Shown here in pieces: positions 33,015-44,805 of a stretch of 64,000 nt of DNA. A program made the position numbers and the translations under genes. Position 1 is the stretch's first letter. The number at the start of each line of letters is the position of its first letter. The notes beneath the pieces were generated by a model. It saw only the letters and a list, made by a program, of their open reading frames with translations, was not told the DNA's origin and did not search any database. This DNA is from Zychaea mexicana (taxonomy: Eukaryota > Mucoromycota > Mucoromycetes > Mucorales > Lichtheimiaceae): assembly GCF_025766255.1 (NCBI RefSeq), contig NW_026516692.1, positions 62,001-126,000 on the forward strand, written 5' to 3'.

Positions 33015-33438
33015 GGGGTTTAATCCTTAATTGTAATTCCTTAAAAGGTTTTATTGTTTAAAGATAAATCATTGTTTAAACATGTTTAGGAAAAATAAAA
33101 AATTAGATTTTAATTTTTTTATTTTTAAAACTTTTATCTTTTTTTTTAAACTTTTATCTTTTTTTTTAACTTTTTTTTTAATTCTTTAAAATGTTTATGT
33201 TTCGCATAAACCTTTTTAAACCTTTAAAAGAGTTATATCCTTTAAGGTTTAATATTTAATTTGAAAAGTAGCGGAACGGTAGTGAGCACCCCCTCCTTCT
33301 AGGCTAGGAGGTACGACGACGCCCTAGTTCAGATAAATTAAAATGAAATTTTAATTTACTAGAACGCTTGATAAGGAAAGGAATAACTAAAATTAATTTA
33401 CTGTTTACAGTAAAATTAATTGTTATGGATTGAACCTC
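33015..33438. mobile_element. MITE family T, copy 3 (longer variant)
   Basis: 424 bp with AAT duplications (33012-33014 and 33439-33441); K2-R spacer reads gcatcaataagtag. The ends GGGGTTTAATCCTTAA and GAGGTTCAATCC match the family. The A-box-like TAGCGGAACGG is kept, the B-box-like part is altered, and AT tracts are expanded. Confidence 0.8.
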
Positions 33439-33683
33439 AATAACTAGAAGTATGTACTGAAAAAGGAGCGCTTCATTTACAAAATCGTCTCATACCACAT
33501 GGTTGGATAACAGGATGATACTAGAGTGCTTATGCAACAAACGCTACCTGTTTCCCTTTAAGCAGACTAGTTCGCTCAAGCAACTAGCAGCACTGCGCGT
33601 TTTTAGTCCATTGTTCTGTACTCGCCATCCAAAGGCCACTGCTTACTTTATACTTACCATCTCGCAACACCGTTCTGTCGATT

Positions 33684-33904
33684 GAGTTACATGTTTATTT
33701 CCTGAATATTATTGTTTTTTTAGAATTTATAGAATTTATTAATAATTATACTAATATTGATATTAGTATTTTTATTAATATTAATATTTATTTTGAAATT
33801 AAAAAATATATATATAATTTTGTTTAATTTTTAATTTGTGATTGTATCTGTTTTATTGTATATTATTCTAATATGTTAATTTTTGTGTGTCTATCACGTG
33901 TCTC
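33684..33904. mobile_element. AT-rich 221-bp MITE with ATT target duplication
   Basis: ATT at 33681-33683 and 33905-33907; the paralogue near 42408 reads cgattacagac. The ends GAGTTACATG and GAGACACGTG are short imperfect inverted repeats. Same 3-bp duplication and GAG end as the Harbinger-like group. Confidence 0.75.
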
Positions 33905-34283
33905 ATTACAGACATTGATGAGATCTGCAAATAGCTGTATCAAGAGCATGATTAGCAGTGATGTTGCAGTACGTCGTACTTACAACCTCATTCTCTGAGC
34001 AAGCGTGTGATTTTCTACTGTGTACATGTTTGCTGTTACACTCAACGAACGTCAACGAAACAATTCCGATGCTGCGGAAAACCTGTTTCCCTTGCAAGAG
34101 CATATACATACTACCCTCACGTTTGTGTTGGTTATGTTTTGAGGCCGATGTAAGTGCATACAAAGAAACGATCCAGGCCTATCCTTCTATTACTCAGTTG
34201 GCATGTATCCGACCTGCTTGCGACAGCAGCCTGCCTGGATATATTTTCTAGCCGTGTTTGCTGTGCATGACCATAGCTGCTAT

Positions 34284-34514
34284 GAAGGCTGTTTAATACT
34301 TTATTGATTTTTGTATTTTTTATTTTTTAATAATAATTTAATTTTTAAATTTTATTTTTAAATAAAAAAGAATGATCAATATAATTAGGGGTGGTCAGAG
34401 AAAATCTTTGATTTTCGATGACGTGGGTAGCTGGTCATTGAGACGGTAGTCGGAACCCTAGAATCACGGTAGTTATTCTAAACACATGCCTACAAGTGCC
34501 TAATTAACAGTGTT
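34284..34514 (+). mobile_element. MITE family H, copy H3
   Basis: About 231 bp between ctat and atat. It sits in the same host position as H1, but in opposite orientation relative to the host spacer. Hairpin TAGAATCAC-GGTA-GTTATTCTA has one mismatch. Confidence 0.8.
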
Positions 34515-35333
34515 ATATGGACACTACACTAGGACCCCCAGCATGCCAGATTCATATCTTAGTTGCCGATATGTGATCACCTGTCGTAGCGAAGAAAGTT
34601 TTCCCACCATGATCGCATAGCCGACGATTTATTATTTATAACCCCCCTCCCCTTCCCCCTAACACTCGCACGCATGTAGAATGTGATTCATTGGTTTAAG
34701 GCTAGTTCGGATTGTTCAGTAGGTTCTATCGATGTTGCAGGCTGCGGTATTCCTCTCCCACCTTCCTTTCCTTACACCATCAATGCTTGCTGTTGCCAAT
34801 CATCAAGTTGTATGCCACCACAAGACAAGCCCTTTATCGTGTTTTGTGAACCGACGAATGCATCACTATTGGGTTTTCCCTACCAGCACTGCTACCAAAT
34901 ACCGCGCCTCGTTAAATCGAGGAAATCGTTGCATGACGGGTACTTGTGATTACCGCCTACCTAGCCATTTCAAAAAAATCACGGAAACGGATTTCAGAAA
35001 TTAATTTCTCCGAGTGGTTAATCATGTAACTGAACCAAAATCCGTTTTCCAGAATACACTGCTAATCAAGCTCTATTGATAAATATCTACTGCCATGTCC
35101 GCATGCGTACTTTATAAAATAGCACGCTATGTACTGTAGCCTTTTCTGTTAGAGGAATAAACATTAACAGGATGTTAATAAATCTTCTTTAAATTTTTTC
35201 TTAACTGACAATTTTTTTTATTCTCGGAGTTTGAAATCGTGCATACTGTTAAATTTTATTTAAAAAAAAAAACTGAATTTTTTTTTAATATAAAAATAAA
35301 TACCTCCAATATTACTTGGCATCAAAAATTCAA

Positions 35334-35867
35334 ATGGTTATATTAAATACTGAACTTCTTATTAATAAGAATAGTATGATTTGTTCTATTAAAGATTTAA
35401 TGGAGCAAGTTATGCAAAATTATTTCGAAAATGAAATGTTAGTTAAAGATATTGAAAGTAAGAAGATGATTATGAAAAAAAAAATTAATGAAGAAATTAA
35501 TAAAGTTAAAGATAATTATTTTTGGTATATTAATACAAGCGATAATGTGTGCACTTACATACATAAAAGAGGTAAGAAAAATGGCAATATGTGTCACAGA
35601 AAAATTAATACTAATCTTAATAGAGATAAACCTAAACCTGATCACCTTTGTACTATACATAGTAAACTTCATGTTCCAAAGAAAAAAAATAAAAAATCTA
35701 CAAAAAAAATAGAAAATCCTAATTTACCATGCATAATTGTTAATGATGGTGATTTTATACATAAAACTAATAACAAAAGAATAAAAAAAAGAAAATCTAG
35801 AAAAATATATATATGCAACAGTGGAAGTTTTAACCTAGCAAATGTACTTAAAGGATTATTACAATAA
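35334..35867 (+). CDS. B3 companion protein, about 177 aa, zinc-motif
   Basis: ATG 35334 (MVILNTELLINKNSMICSI) was chosen because the B2 companion starts identically; an ATG 18 bp further upstream was not found. Middle: NVCTYIHKRGKKNGNMCHRK and HLCTIHSKLHVPKKK, giving C, H, C, C and H candidates for zinc. Lys/Arg-rich C-terminus (NNKRIKKRKSRK). Upstream is AAAACTGA, one change from the octamer at other starts. Intact, and convergent with the transposase. A role as transposase partner is inferred from strict co-occurrence. Confidence 0.65.
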   Translation: MVILNTELLINKNSMICSIKDLMEQVMQNYFENEMLVKDIESKKMIMKKKINEEINKVKDNYFWYINTSDNVCTYIHKRGKKNGNMCHRKINTNLNRDKPKPDHLCTIHSKLHVPKKKNKKSTKKIENPNLPCIIVNDGDFIHKTNNKRIKKRKSRKIYICNSGSFNLANVLKGLLQ

Positions 35868-35977
35868 TAGGAACTGACGTTATTCACTATACATACTCAA
35901 ATAATATATCTTACATAAAATAAAATAACTATACATAGTTATGATATTTTATTAGGAAGGGTAGAGTATCGAGTTAT

Positions 35978-37521
35978 CTAAGTTAATCTATTAACTTTCA
36001 TATAGTTATTTAACATATCGGTTTCATTAAAATCTTTCATTGATATCCAGCTATTTTGGGATTCATTATAACCTTTCCATTTAATTAGGAATATATAGGA
36101 ATCATTTTCAAATTTATGATTTATTATGGATTCTATTTCATAAGAAATATTAGAAGTTGAATTATTTCTAATTTTATTTATATCCATTAATGTTCCTTTG
36201 CCTTTACCTTTTCTTTTTCTTTTTTTCTCATTGAATTTAGGTACATCTTCTTCGCTGGAAACATCTTTATCATTATCATTTTCATCGCTGTATTCATTAT
36301 CAATAATCATATCAGTATTATCTATACTTAAATTATTTAAAAACAGTTCCTGTAATTTAACCATTTCATCTAATTTATTTTTTGCCTCAGATGAATTACT
36401 AATAACTATATCTATTAATTTAGCTCCGTGTGGAAATTCAAAATTATCTGATTCCCACAATTTATGATGTGCTTGTGTATTAGTATTAAACTTTTCACTA
36501 AATATTTTTATATCTTTTAATAAACAAGCAACACGAAATTGAAGATTATAAAACTTTATGTTATCCATCTTAACAATAGATTTATTATCATTAAATCTAT
36601 AAAATTTATTACCTATTGCAGCAAATTGGTCTTCTATTTTTGAACGGAAGCTACCAAAAACATCATTATAATGCCTTTCTTCTGCTGTTAAATCTACATT
36701 CTTTTCTTTGCGTATAGGATAAACAAAATTATTTAAAGATAAATCATATCCTTTTTCCGCACCAAGTTCTATAAGCTGATTAACAAATAAAGTATAACCA
36801 CCATCTGTTGCCAATACATCTTGTTTAGATATTTTTTTATATAATTTCATGTTCAAAAACATACTTCCGTCAGAACTATCAGAACAATAATCGCTTTTGG
36901 AAGCATATAAAATCATATCGTTAATATCACTAACAATTTGTGTATGAACTCTATTTTTTTTAAATTTATATGACCATAATCTTTCATGTTTTATATCAGT
37001 ATTAACATAGTTAATTCTTGAATCATAACCATCTATTATAAAAGTTATGTGTTTAAAAAGTGGTGGATTATATTTATAAGAAGATAAAACTCTTAAAGTT
37101 AAAGAAGAAAACATATTCTCCATAGAATCACTAACAATTTTATTTAACCTTTTATAGTTATCTTCATCCATCCAAAACTTTTTATAGTATTTATGAAATG
37201 ATGTTTGCGGGATAAACTTATTAATTTCAATACCAGAAACACCAGAAACCAAATGATATAATAAAAATAAACCTTTTTCAACTTCAAAATAAGGGCCAGG
37301 ATATTCACAGCTAGTATATAAAACAACCAAAAAGAAAAAAACAGCTATATGACCAGGTTTATCTACTAATATCTTTTTAATATCATAATATGTTTTAATT
37401 CTATATAATGCTTGTAATTATAATTAATAATTGGCCAGTTATATTCCAAAAATTCCCACTTATTAACAATAATTTTGTTAACTTCATTATTAATCTTTTC
37501 ATCTATTTGTTGGTTATCCAT
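35978..37521 (-). pseudogene. B3 Harbinger-like transposase fused to a C-terminal chromodomain (one frameshift)
   Basis: ATG 37521 (MDNQQIDEKINNEVNKII) to a stop at 35978, about 513 codons, with a single frameshift near 37390. Domains: N-terminal helical region, YPGPYFEVEKGLFLLYHLVS, DDE_Tnp_4-type core with Asp in ITFIIDGYDSRI, Asp in LATDGGYTLF and Glu in FGSFRSKIEDQFAAIGNKF, then HHKLWESDNFEFP, an acidic stretch (NEYSDENDNDKDVSSEEDV), a basic patch (NEKKRKRKGKGKG) and a chromodomain (YEIESIINHKFENDSYIFLI, KWKGYNESQNSWISM). The aromatic cage positions Y, W and W/Y look present. The fusion is seen in several copies, so it is not a chance joining. Confidence 0.85.
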
Positions 37522-37550
37522 TGTAATATATTTTTATATTTAATTAAAAT

Positions 37551-37558
37551 TCAATTTT
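37551..37558 (-). promoter_or_regulatory. AAAATTGA octamer upstream of B3 transposase
   Basis: Exact match, 29 bp before ATG 37521. Confidence 0.5.
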
Positions 37559-38161
37559 TTTTATATTCAATTTTAAAATTATAATAATTTTGTAAACATG
37601 ACGAATTTTTGTGAACCTTAAATATTTTGTTAACCTTATTTTAGATGAAAAACTTCAACTAGTAAACATCCTCCTTATATTATCTCAACTTCTGTACACT
37701 ATGTATCAAATGATTTTTTTATGGAGCCTTCCATCCCTGGACGGTTAGCATCATTAGTTGTTATTTTAATTAATCCTGCATGGAAAGCTTACGTGCCCCA
37801 AGCAACTTTCCATCTTTTTATATCAAAATTCATTCTCTTGTAGTGTCCATGCTGATATCTTCTCTGTATCTGTCTATTTCGTAACATGACATGTGCAACT
37901 ACTGATATAACTACTCATTTTTAAATGCTTACTGTTTTGTGCTGAGGTGAAAATTTGTTTAATGGTTATTGAATTTTATTGATTCTATATTAATGGTTCT
38001 TGTCTATTTCTCAACGCATCGAAGTGAACATATACACGATCCTCGCATGTATTAATATTTATTTAGGACATTTTGACATACCTTACAGACACCCTTGTCA
38101 GTGGCTCTGCCGACGAGCATCTCTGCCTATCTGAACTGGTGTCGTGCAGTGTATATTGGTC

Positions 38162-38930
38162 TTAGATTGACTGGCACTCCCAGTGATACACTTGCCCCTG
38201 CGTTATTCTTGTCGCTTCTTGTCGAAACTGACAGATAATGTTACGATGCAGCTGTTGTGCATCCAAGTCCATGGCATGTGCAGCGATGTATGCACGTACA
38301 TTTTGCGGGACGGCGTTATTTGCGACGGCAGGTGCAGCCTCATGCCCACAGGAGTGTTCGATGTTCAAGTGGAAGTAACCATTCACTCTACCGACCATGC
38401 CACTCATGCGGCCATTGCACAAGAAAGTTGACATACGTCGATACAATCGTAAACGAACGGCAGCTTGATCCTGCACATGTAAAATCTTGCGAGCATCGAA
38501 AAAGGAAAGAATAGCCGAACTTTTTTCGTGGTTCTTTTTGGTATGCTTCGTAGTAATGGTATCCGTCAACAGCCTGGATACAATCCTGGATGTTGATCAC
38601 AAGTTGCGAATCTGACAACACCAACATATCGTCATGAAGTTGCACATACGCGTCGAGGCTGTAATCTTCGAGACTGTCAGCTACGTTCCTCAAATTTTGA
38701 CGCGAAGGAATCAGCTCGAGTACTTCGTCCACTGTCAGGAGTAACTGCTCTGCGATTGGTTTACCGACGTCATTTTGGCGTTGATGGATTTTTTACACGT
38801 ATTGTAATCTTATCTAATGCTAACAAAAAATAGCAAAGGGCGATAAGATTTGCAATTACTACATCTTTTCAGTTGAGGTTGCTCGGGTGTTTCTTGGGAT
38901 TGGATTTGTTGCTGATTTTGCGGTTCCATT
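38162..38930 (-). pseudogene. Zinc-motif cargo gene of the right MULE, frameshifted
   Basis: Same gene as 12615-13382, with a few substitutions (for example MSTFLCNGRMSGMVG). Start at about 38930 (M-E-P-Q-N-Q). It shares the frame breaks of the left copy, so inactivation preceded the duplication of the arms, or an unrecognised intron is present. Confidence 0.55.
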
Positions 38931-39064
38931 GTGAGGAAGAAGTGAAAAAACCTACTGAAAAATAGATTTTGGTTCGGTTACATGATTAACCGCTCGGAGA
39001 AGTTATTTTCCGAAATCCGTTTCCGTGATTTTTTTTTGAAACGGCTAGGGCTAGTTGTGATTAC

Positions 39065-40646
39065 TTCTCAAAGCAATTTGTGGATTCTCTTCACAAGGAC
39101 GACGCTGATCGCATTTTGCTATTCGTTTTTGGTAGATTGAAACCCTGAATGTCATGAGCAAGCCAGGTACAGTGTTGCTCTATCATACATAGAACCGCAA
39201 GGATGTGATAAGCCCAGGACTTGAAGCTAAGGCTGCTACCGTTATAATATCAGGACCAAGACCGGGCTCAGTTGCGTGCTGGGCCACACAGTGCGGTGCT
39301 TTACTTAATAGGGAACGTTGACTGGTGGATGGTGCAGGATCTTATTCATGCAGATAAAATGAGACTGTACTGGGGCAATATTTATCTTTCCATACGTCTG
39401 GGGGATAATAAAACCCATGGCCTCGCCTTGAAGAAGTTCTATTGCGTGTGTAGTAGAATGTGCACCGCCTGTGTTTTTTTCAACCAGGGGCAACAGCAGC
39501 AGTATGGCAACAACAGCATTTTAACCAAGCCTTTCGTTATCCGTCAAATCGATGAAGTATTCTGATTGCGTTCAATGTCCACACATTATTCGATATAAGC
39601 GTAACTGTAAAAGAAATCCTTTTTGTAGCATTTACTGCCATTGTTACCATGATGAAGCACATTTGGGTTCATTACTGAGGGTATGCCCGATGATGAGGAA
39701 ACAAGTGCTGAACATATATATGGGCAGTCGCCCATATGCAATCAACGACTATATCTTGCTCTTATATACTGTCAGTCAATTCATTGTAACATATTCAGTT
39801 TTGGATCAAGCACCCTTACACCAGCACTGTCAACTTTCTAATAAAACTATATCTCAGTAAACAGAGAAATAACATGGTCATGCGCTATCTTGATCAAACA
39901 CATTGTTCATTTCTGCTGCATACTTGAAAAAATTGAGTTTACAATAGCAGTTCATTCAGCGAGTTTTTCTTGAGATCGTCTAATCAGCGGTTTTTTTCAA
40001 AACAGCTCCGGTAGCAGCAACAAGTGACGTGATTTAGTCACCTATGCAATTAGAATGGAGAAGCAGTAAGTAGCAATCTTAAAAGGCGCTGAGTTGAGAT
40101 TCTCTATTTTGCGACAAGATACCGTACTTTTGGATTGGCGATTGGCGACAGACGAACACGAGAGGCCTTTGGCCCGGCCAGGTGATATGCCAACTGCTGC
40201 TCAAGATGATTTCCGTGACCCTTCTCCTATTCAGAGCTTTCAGTATATATAAAAAATGCCTCCATCTGATGCTTCAAATGATACGTTGGTGTCGGTCAAA
40301 GGCAAGACGTTTCATTTTTTGACTTCCCTCGATGTTTGTTCATAGTCAAAGAATAATTATAGTAGTTGATTTCGATAAGTAAGCGACATCAGCGCTTCTA
40401 TTCCCGACAGAAGACTCATAACTAGAAAATGAACGTTGTACTTTTGCAGGCTTCCTATAAGCCGAATATAATTTATAAGTGCATTCCATTGCATACAATA
40501 GATACACTACGTAACAGGCTAGAGCTAATGATTGTAGTATACGTGTAAATGTAAAGTTTTAAGATGTGTAAGCTAGTCATGTGTTGTGCTGTGATTGCTT
40601 CATTTAAAATTTGTTCGACGGTTCTTTGCTGGTGGTGATGTTGTTA
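39065..40646. other. Spacer of the duplicated unit, right arm copy 1 (proximal part)
   Basis: Inverse of 10627-12479 and nearly identical to it in 39272-39860, while 43431-44019 differs from both. It lacks MITE T2. No gene supported. Confidence 0.55.
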
Positions 40647-42014
40647 CTAGGTATAGTTTCGCTTATGAGTATCGGCAACCGTAGCGGACCTTCGGTGAAG
40701 GTGTTGTTGTTCCGATGCCGTCGAAGCAACAGAAGCAGTGAGCGTTTGAAACGAAGGGGACGGATTGGTCGTTCTTTATATTGTTCCTTTGTCTAACTAG
40801 AAAAACAAAAATGAGAATGAGTGGACTGTTGCGCGCAAAGTATCTCCGGAATATATGCGATAAAACAAAAAGAAGACACTTAAAAAAGGTGTCAAAACTT
40901 ACAGCCGATTCGAACTCGTGCTCTTTGGCTGGTACCATAGTCGATATGTAGGTCATAATCCTGCTTCTTCGCAAAATTAAGCACCAATAAAAAGCCAAAG
41001 TAGTCAACCAGATTGGTTAAGGTGACATAGCTACTAAGGTCGTACTTCTTTTTCTTAACCTCTTCCAACAACAGGTCTTTCCACAGCAGAGTGTAGCTTT
41101 CAAAGCGACAAGATGCATGTGACCGCGCAATTCTGAATCGTTCCGTGTACTTTGCACTATATCAACACAAGTGAGATTGTCAGTGGTGGAAACAAAATAG
41201 ATAACAAATAACAGTAGGAAATCGTTGCTGCAGCTCAACTCACCCTCACCTATGTCGTCAATGCTTGAGAATAATGGCGTGCCCACAAATCAAAGACTTT
41301 CCCTCCAGGCAATATGTTTCTCGCCGACCTTATACTTTCTTGCTAGCCCAAAATCAATAAGGTAAACCTTGTTCTCATCACCGTCTACCCCCATGACAGT
41401 ATTGTCGGGCTTAATGTCGCGATGCAGGATGCCCTTCGAATGAATGAACTCCAGCCGCCGCAACTAAATTTCCAATGCAATTGTGAACTGCCCATATCAA
41501 ATAAACATAATCTACAATACTTTACCAACTGCAAGCCCAAAATACTAACTGTTTGTAGGGAAAACGACTTGTCACACATCTCAAAGAGTCTTTCAAGAGA
41601 GGCTAGAAGCAGGGAGTTGTTGTTCAGCGTATATCTTTTTTTCTCTTTACAGTTTATGACGCTTATGTAGTGTACTTACCACCCATCAAATCCATAACTA
41701 GAGCGTTATGTTTGCCTTGAGTACCAAAGTACAACGTCTTGGGTGCTTGGCAGGTCCCCCGCGTAACAAGATCTTCATAGCATCGATACTCGCGGTACAA
41801 GAGCAAGCTCTTCTCTTTAGCTTCCACTTTGGCAGCGACAAGCTTGGACTCTACGGTGTCCACAGCTTCAAGTACAAGATTAAGTGTGACTATTCAGAAT
41901 TTTGATCAATCATGCATCCATTCGTTACTCACCAAGATACACTTGGCCACATGCTCCTGCTCCTAGCTGCCTAAGGAGCACGAAGCGGTCGTTGTCGACG
42001 GTGGATGGAGACAT
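40647..42014 (-). pseudogene. CK1-like kinase pseudogene K2-R (most compact copy)
   Basis: All exons lie within 1.4 kb: ATG 42014 (MSPSTVDNDRFVLLRQLGAG), 41865-41681 (AAKVEAKEKSLLLYREY), about 41614-41535 (RLFEMCDKSFSLQTVSIL), 41465-41245 ([20 protein letters not shown], then [15 protein letters not shown]), 41158-40905 and 40800-40647. Exon 4 has the same TGA after WRESL as K1-L and K1-R, and the CK1 signature after the DFG helix is degraded. Exons 1-2 are identical in protein to K23-L. No insertion lies inside it, so it shows the ancestral intron layout. Confidence 0.75.
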
Positions 42015-44805
42015 TGTGTTTACGAAAAAGCAAGTGGAGACGATGAAAGAAGGGAAAAATGCCAATGAAAGAACAATGTATCACAGCAATGCTTTTATAT
42101 GCATCGTTTTTCTCTCTATTCTCAAAGCAGACATTCAAACAGTGCCCTCATAAGATTGGATGCATCAATAAGTAGAAGTATGTACTGAAAAAGGAGCGCT
42201 TCATTTACATAATCGTCTCATACCGCATGGTTGGATAACAGGATGATACTAGAGTGTTTATGCAACAAACGCTACCTGTTTCCCTTTAAGCGGACTAGTT
42301 CGCTCAAGCAACTAGCAGCACTGCGCGTTTTTCGTCCATTGTTCCGTACTCGCCATCCAAAGGCCACTGCTTACTTTATACTTACCATCTCGCAACACTG
42401 TTCCATCGATTACAGACATTGATGAGATCTGCAAATAGCTGTATCAAGAGCACGATTAGCAGTGATGTTGCAGTACGTCGTGCTTACAACCTCATTCTCT
42501 GAGCAAGCGTGTGATTTTCTACTAAGTACATGTTTGCTGTTACACTCAACGAACGTCAACGAAACAATTCCGATGCTGCGGAAAACCTGTTTCCCTTGCA
42601 AGAGCATATGCATACTACCCTCACGTTTGTGTTGGGTTATGTTTTGAGGCCGATGTAAGCGCATACAAAGAAACGATCCAGGCCTATCCTTCTATTACTC
42701 AGTTGGCATGTATCCGACCTGCTTGCGACGGCAGCCTGCCTGGATATATTTTCTAGCCGTGTTTGCTGTGCATGACCACAGCTGCTATGGACACCACGCT
42801 AGGACCCCCAGCGTGCCAGATGCACTTCTTAGTTGTCGACATGTGATCACCTGTCGTAGCGAAGAAAGTTTTCCCACCATGATCGCATAGCCGATGATTT
42901 ATTGTTTATGACCCCCCTCCCCTTCCCCCCAACACTCGCACGCACGTAGAACGTGATTCATTGGTTTAAGGCTAGTTCGGATTGTTCAGTAGGTTCTATC
43001 GATGTTGCGGGCTGCGGTATTCCTCTCCGACCTTCCTTTCCTTACGCCATCAATGCTTGCTGTTGCCAATCATCAAGTTGTATGCCACCACAAGACAAGC
43101 CCTTTATCGCGTTTTATGAACCGACGAATGCATCACTATTGGGGTTTCCCTGCCAGCGCTGCTACCAAATACCGCGCCTCGTTAAATCAAGGAAATCGTT
43201 GCATGACGGGTACTTGTGATTACTTTTCAAAGCATTTTGTTGATTCTCTGCACAAGGACGACGCTGATTGCATTTTGCTATTCGTTTTTGGTAGATTGAA
43301 CCCCTGAATGTCATGAGCAAGCCAGGTACAGTGTTGCTCTATCATACATAGAACCGTAAGGATGCGATAAGCCCAGGACTTGAAGCTAAGGCTGCCACCG
43401 TTATAATATCAGGACCAAGACCGGGCTCAGTTGCGTGCTGGGCCACACAGTGCGGTGCTTTACTTGATAGGGAACGTTGACTGGTGGATGGTGCAGGACC
43501 TTATTCATGCGGATAAAATGAGACTGTGCTGGGGCAATATCTATCTTTCCATACGTCTGGGGGATAATAACACCCATGGCCTCGCCTTGAAGGAGTTCTA
43601 TTGCGTGCGTAGTAGAATGTGCACCGCCTGTGTTTTTTTCAACCAGGGGCAACAGCAGCAGTATGGCAACAACAGCATTTTAACCAAGCCTTTCGTTATC
43701 CGTCAAATCGAGGAAGTATTCTGATTCCGTTCATTGTCCACACATTATTCGATATAAGCGTAATTTTAAAAGAAATCCTTTTTGTAGCATTTACTGCCAT
43801 TGTTACCATGATGAAGCACATTTGAGTTCATTACTGAGGGTATGCCCGATGATGAGGAAACAAGTGCTGAACATATATATGGGCAGTCGCCCATATGCAA
43901 TCAAAGACTATATCTTGCTCTTGTATACTGTCAGTCAATTCATTGTAACATATTCAGTGTTGGATCAAGCACCCTTACACCAGCACTGTCAACTTTCTAA
44001 TAAAACTATATCTCAGTAAACAGAGAAATAACATGGTCATGCGCTATCTTGATCAAACACATTGTTCATTTCTGCTGCATACTTGAAAAAATTGAGTTTT
44101 CAATAGCAGTTCATTCAGCGAGTTTCTCTTGAGATCGTCTAATCAGCGGTTTTTTTCAAAACAGCTCCGGTAGCAGCAACAAGTGACGTGATTTAGTCAC
44201 CTATGCAATTAGAATGGAGAAGCAGTAAGTAGCAATCTTAAAAGGCGCTGAGTTGAGATTCTCTATTTTGCGACAAGATACCGTACTTTTGGATTGGCGA
44301 TTGGCGACAGACGAACACGAGAGCCCTTTGGTCCAGCCAGGTGATATGCCAACTGCTGCTCAAGATGATTTCCGTGACCCTTCTCCTATTCAGAGCTTTC
44401 AGTATATATAAAAAATGCCCCCATCTGATGCTTCATATGATACGTTGGTGTCGGTCAAAGGCAAGACGTTTCATTTTTTGACTTCCCTCGATGTTTGTTC
44501 ATAGTCAAAGAATAAATATAGTAGTTGATTTCGATAAGTAAGCGACATCAGCGCTTCTATTCCCGACAGAAGACTCATAACTAAAAAATGAACGTTGTAC
44601 TTTTGCAGGCTTCCTATAAGCCGAATATAATTCATAAGTGCATTCCATTGCATACAATAGATACACTACGTAACAGGCTAGAGCTAGTGATTGTAGTATA
44701 CGTGTAAATGCAGAGTTTTAAGATGTGTAAGCTAGTCATGTGTTGTGCTGTGATTGCTTCATTTAAAATTTGTTCGACGGTTCTTTGCTGGTGGTGATGT
44801 TGTTA
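42015..44805. other. Spacer of the duplicated unit, right arm copy 2 (no insertions)
   Basis: Carries the empty sites for the MULE (43214-43223), MITE H (near 42785), MITE T2 and T3, and the 221-bp MITE. This makes it the reference for dating the other copies. The open frames in it are not supported as genes. Confidence 0.55.

Larger units (their letters stand above)
32860..34943. other. Spacer of the duplicated unit, right arm copy 1 (distal part)
   Basis: Inverse of 14075-15504 but more diverged than the 42015-43213 copy. It carries three insertions absent from one or both paralogues: MITE T3, an AT-rich 221-bp MITE and MITE H3. No gene was recognised. Confidence 0.5.
35152..37674. mobile_element. 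Harbinger-like element B3, 2523 bp, most complete copy
   Basis: TTA target duplications (35149-35151 and 37675-37677); the left-arm MULE reads ctgttatattatc without it. The ends GAGGAATAAAC and GGAGGATGTTTAC are weak inverted repeats. It holds a full convergent pair: companion on plus, chromodomain transposase on minus. Confidence 0.85.
34954..39054. mobile_element. Mutator-like element, right copy, 4101 bp, enlarged by B3
   Basis: Inverse of 12490-14064 with the same 10-bp duplication TTGTGATTAC (34944-34953 and 39055-39064). Size is its own about 1.58 kb plus the 2.5-kb B3 insertion. The offset between the R1 and R2 spacers changes from 8270 to 4159 bp across it, exactly the element plus one duplication. 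Confidence 0.9.
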
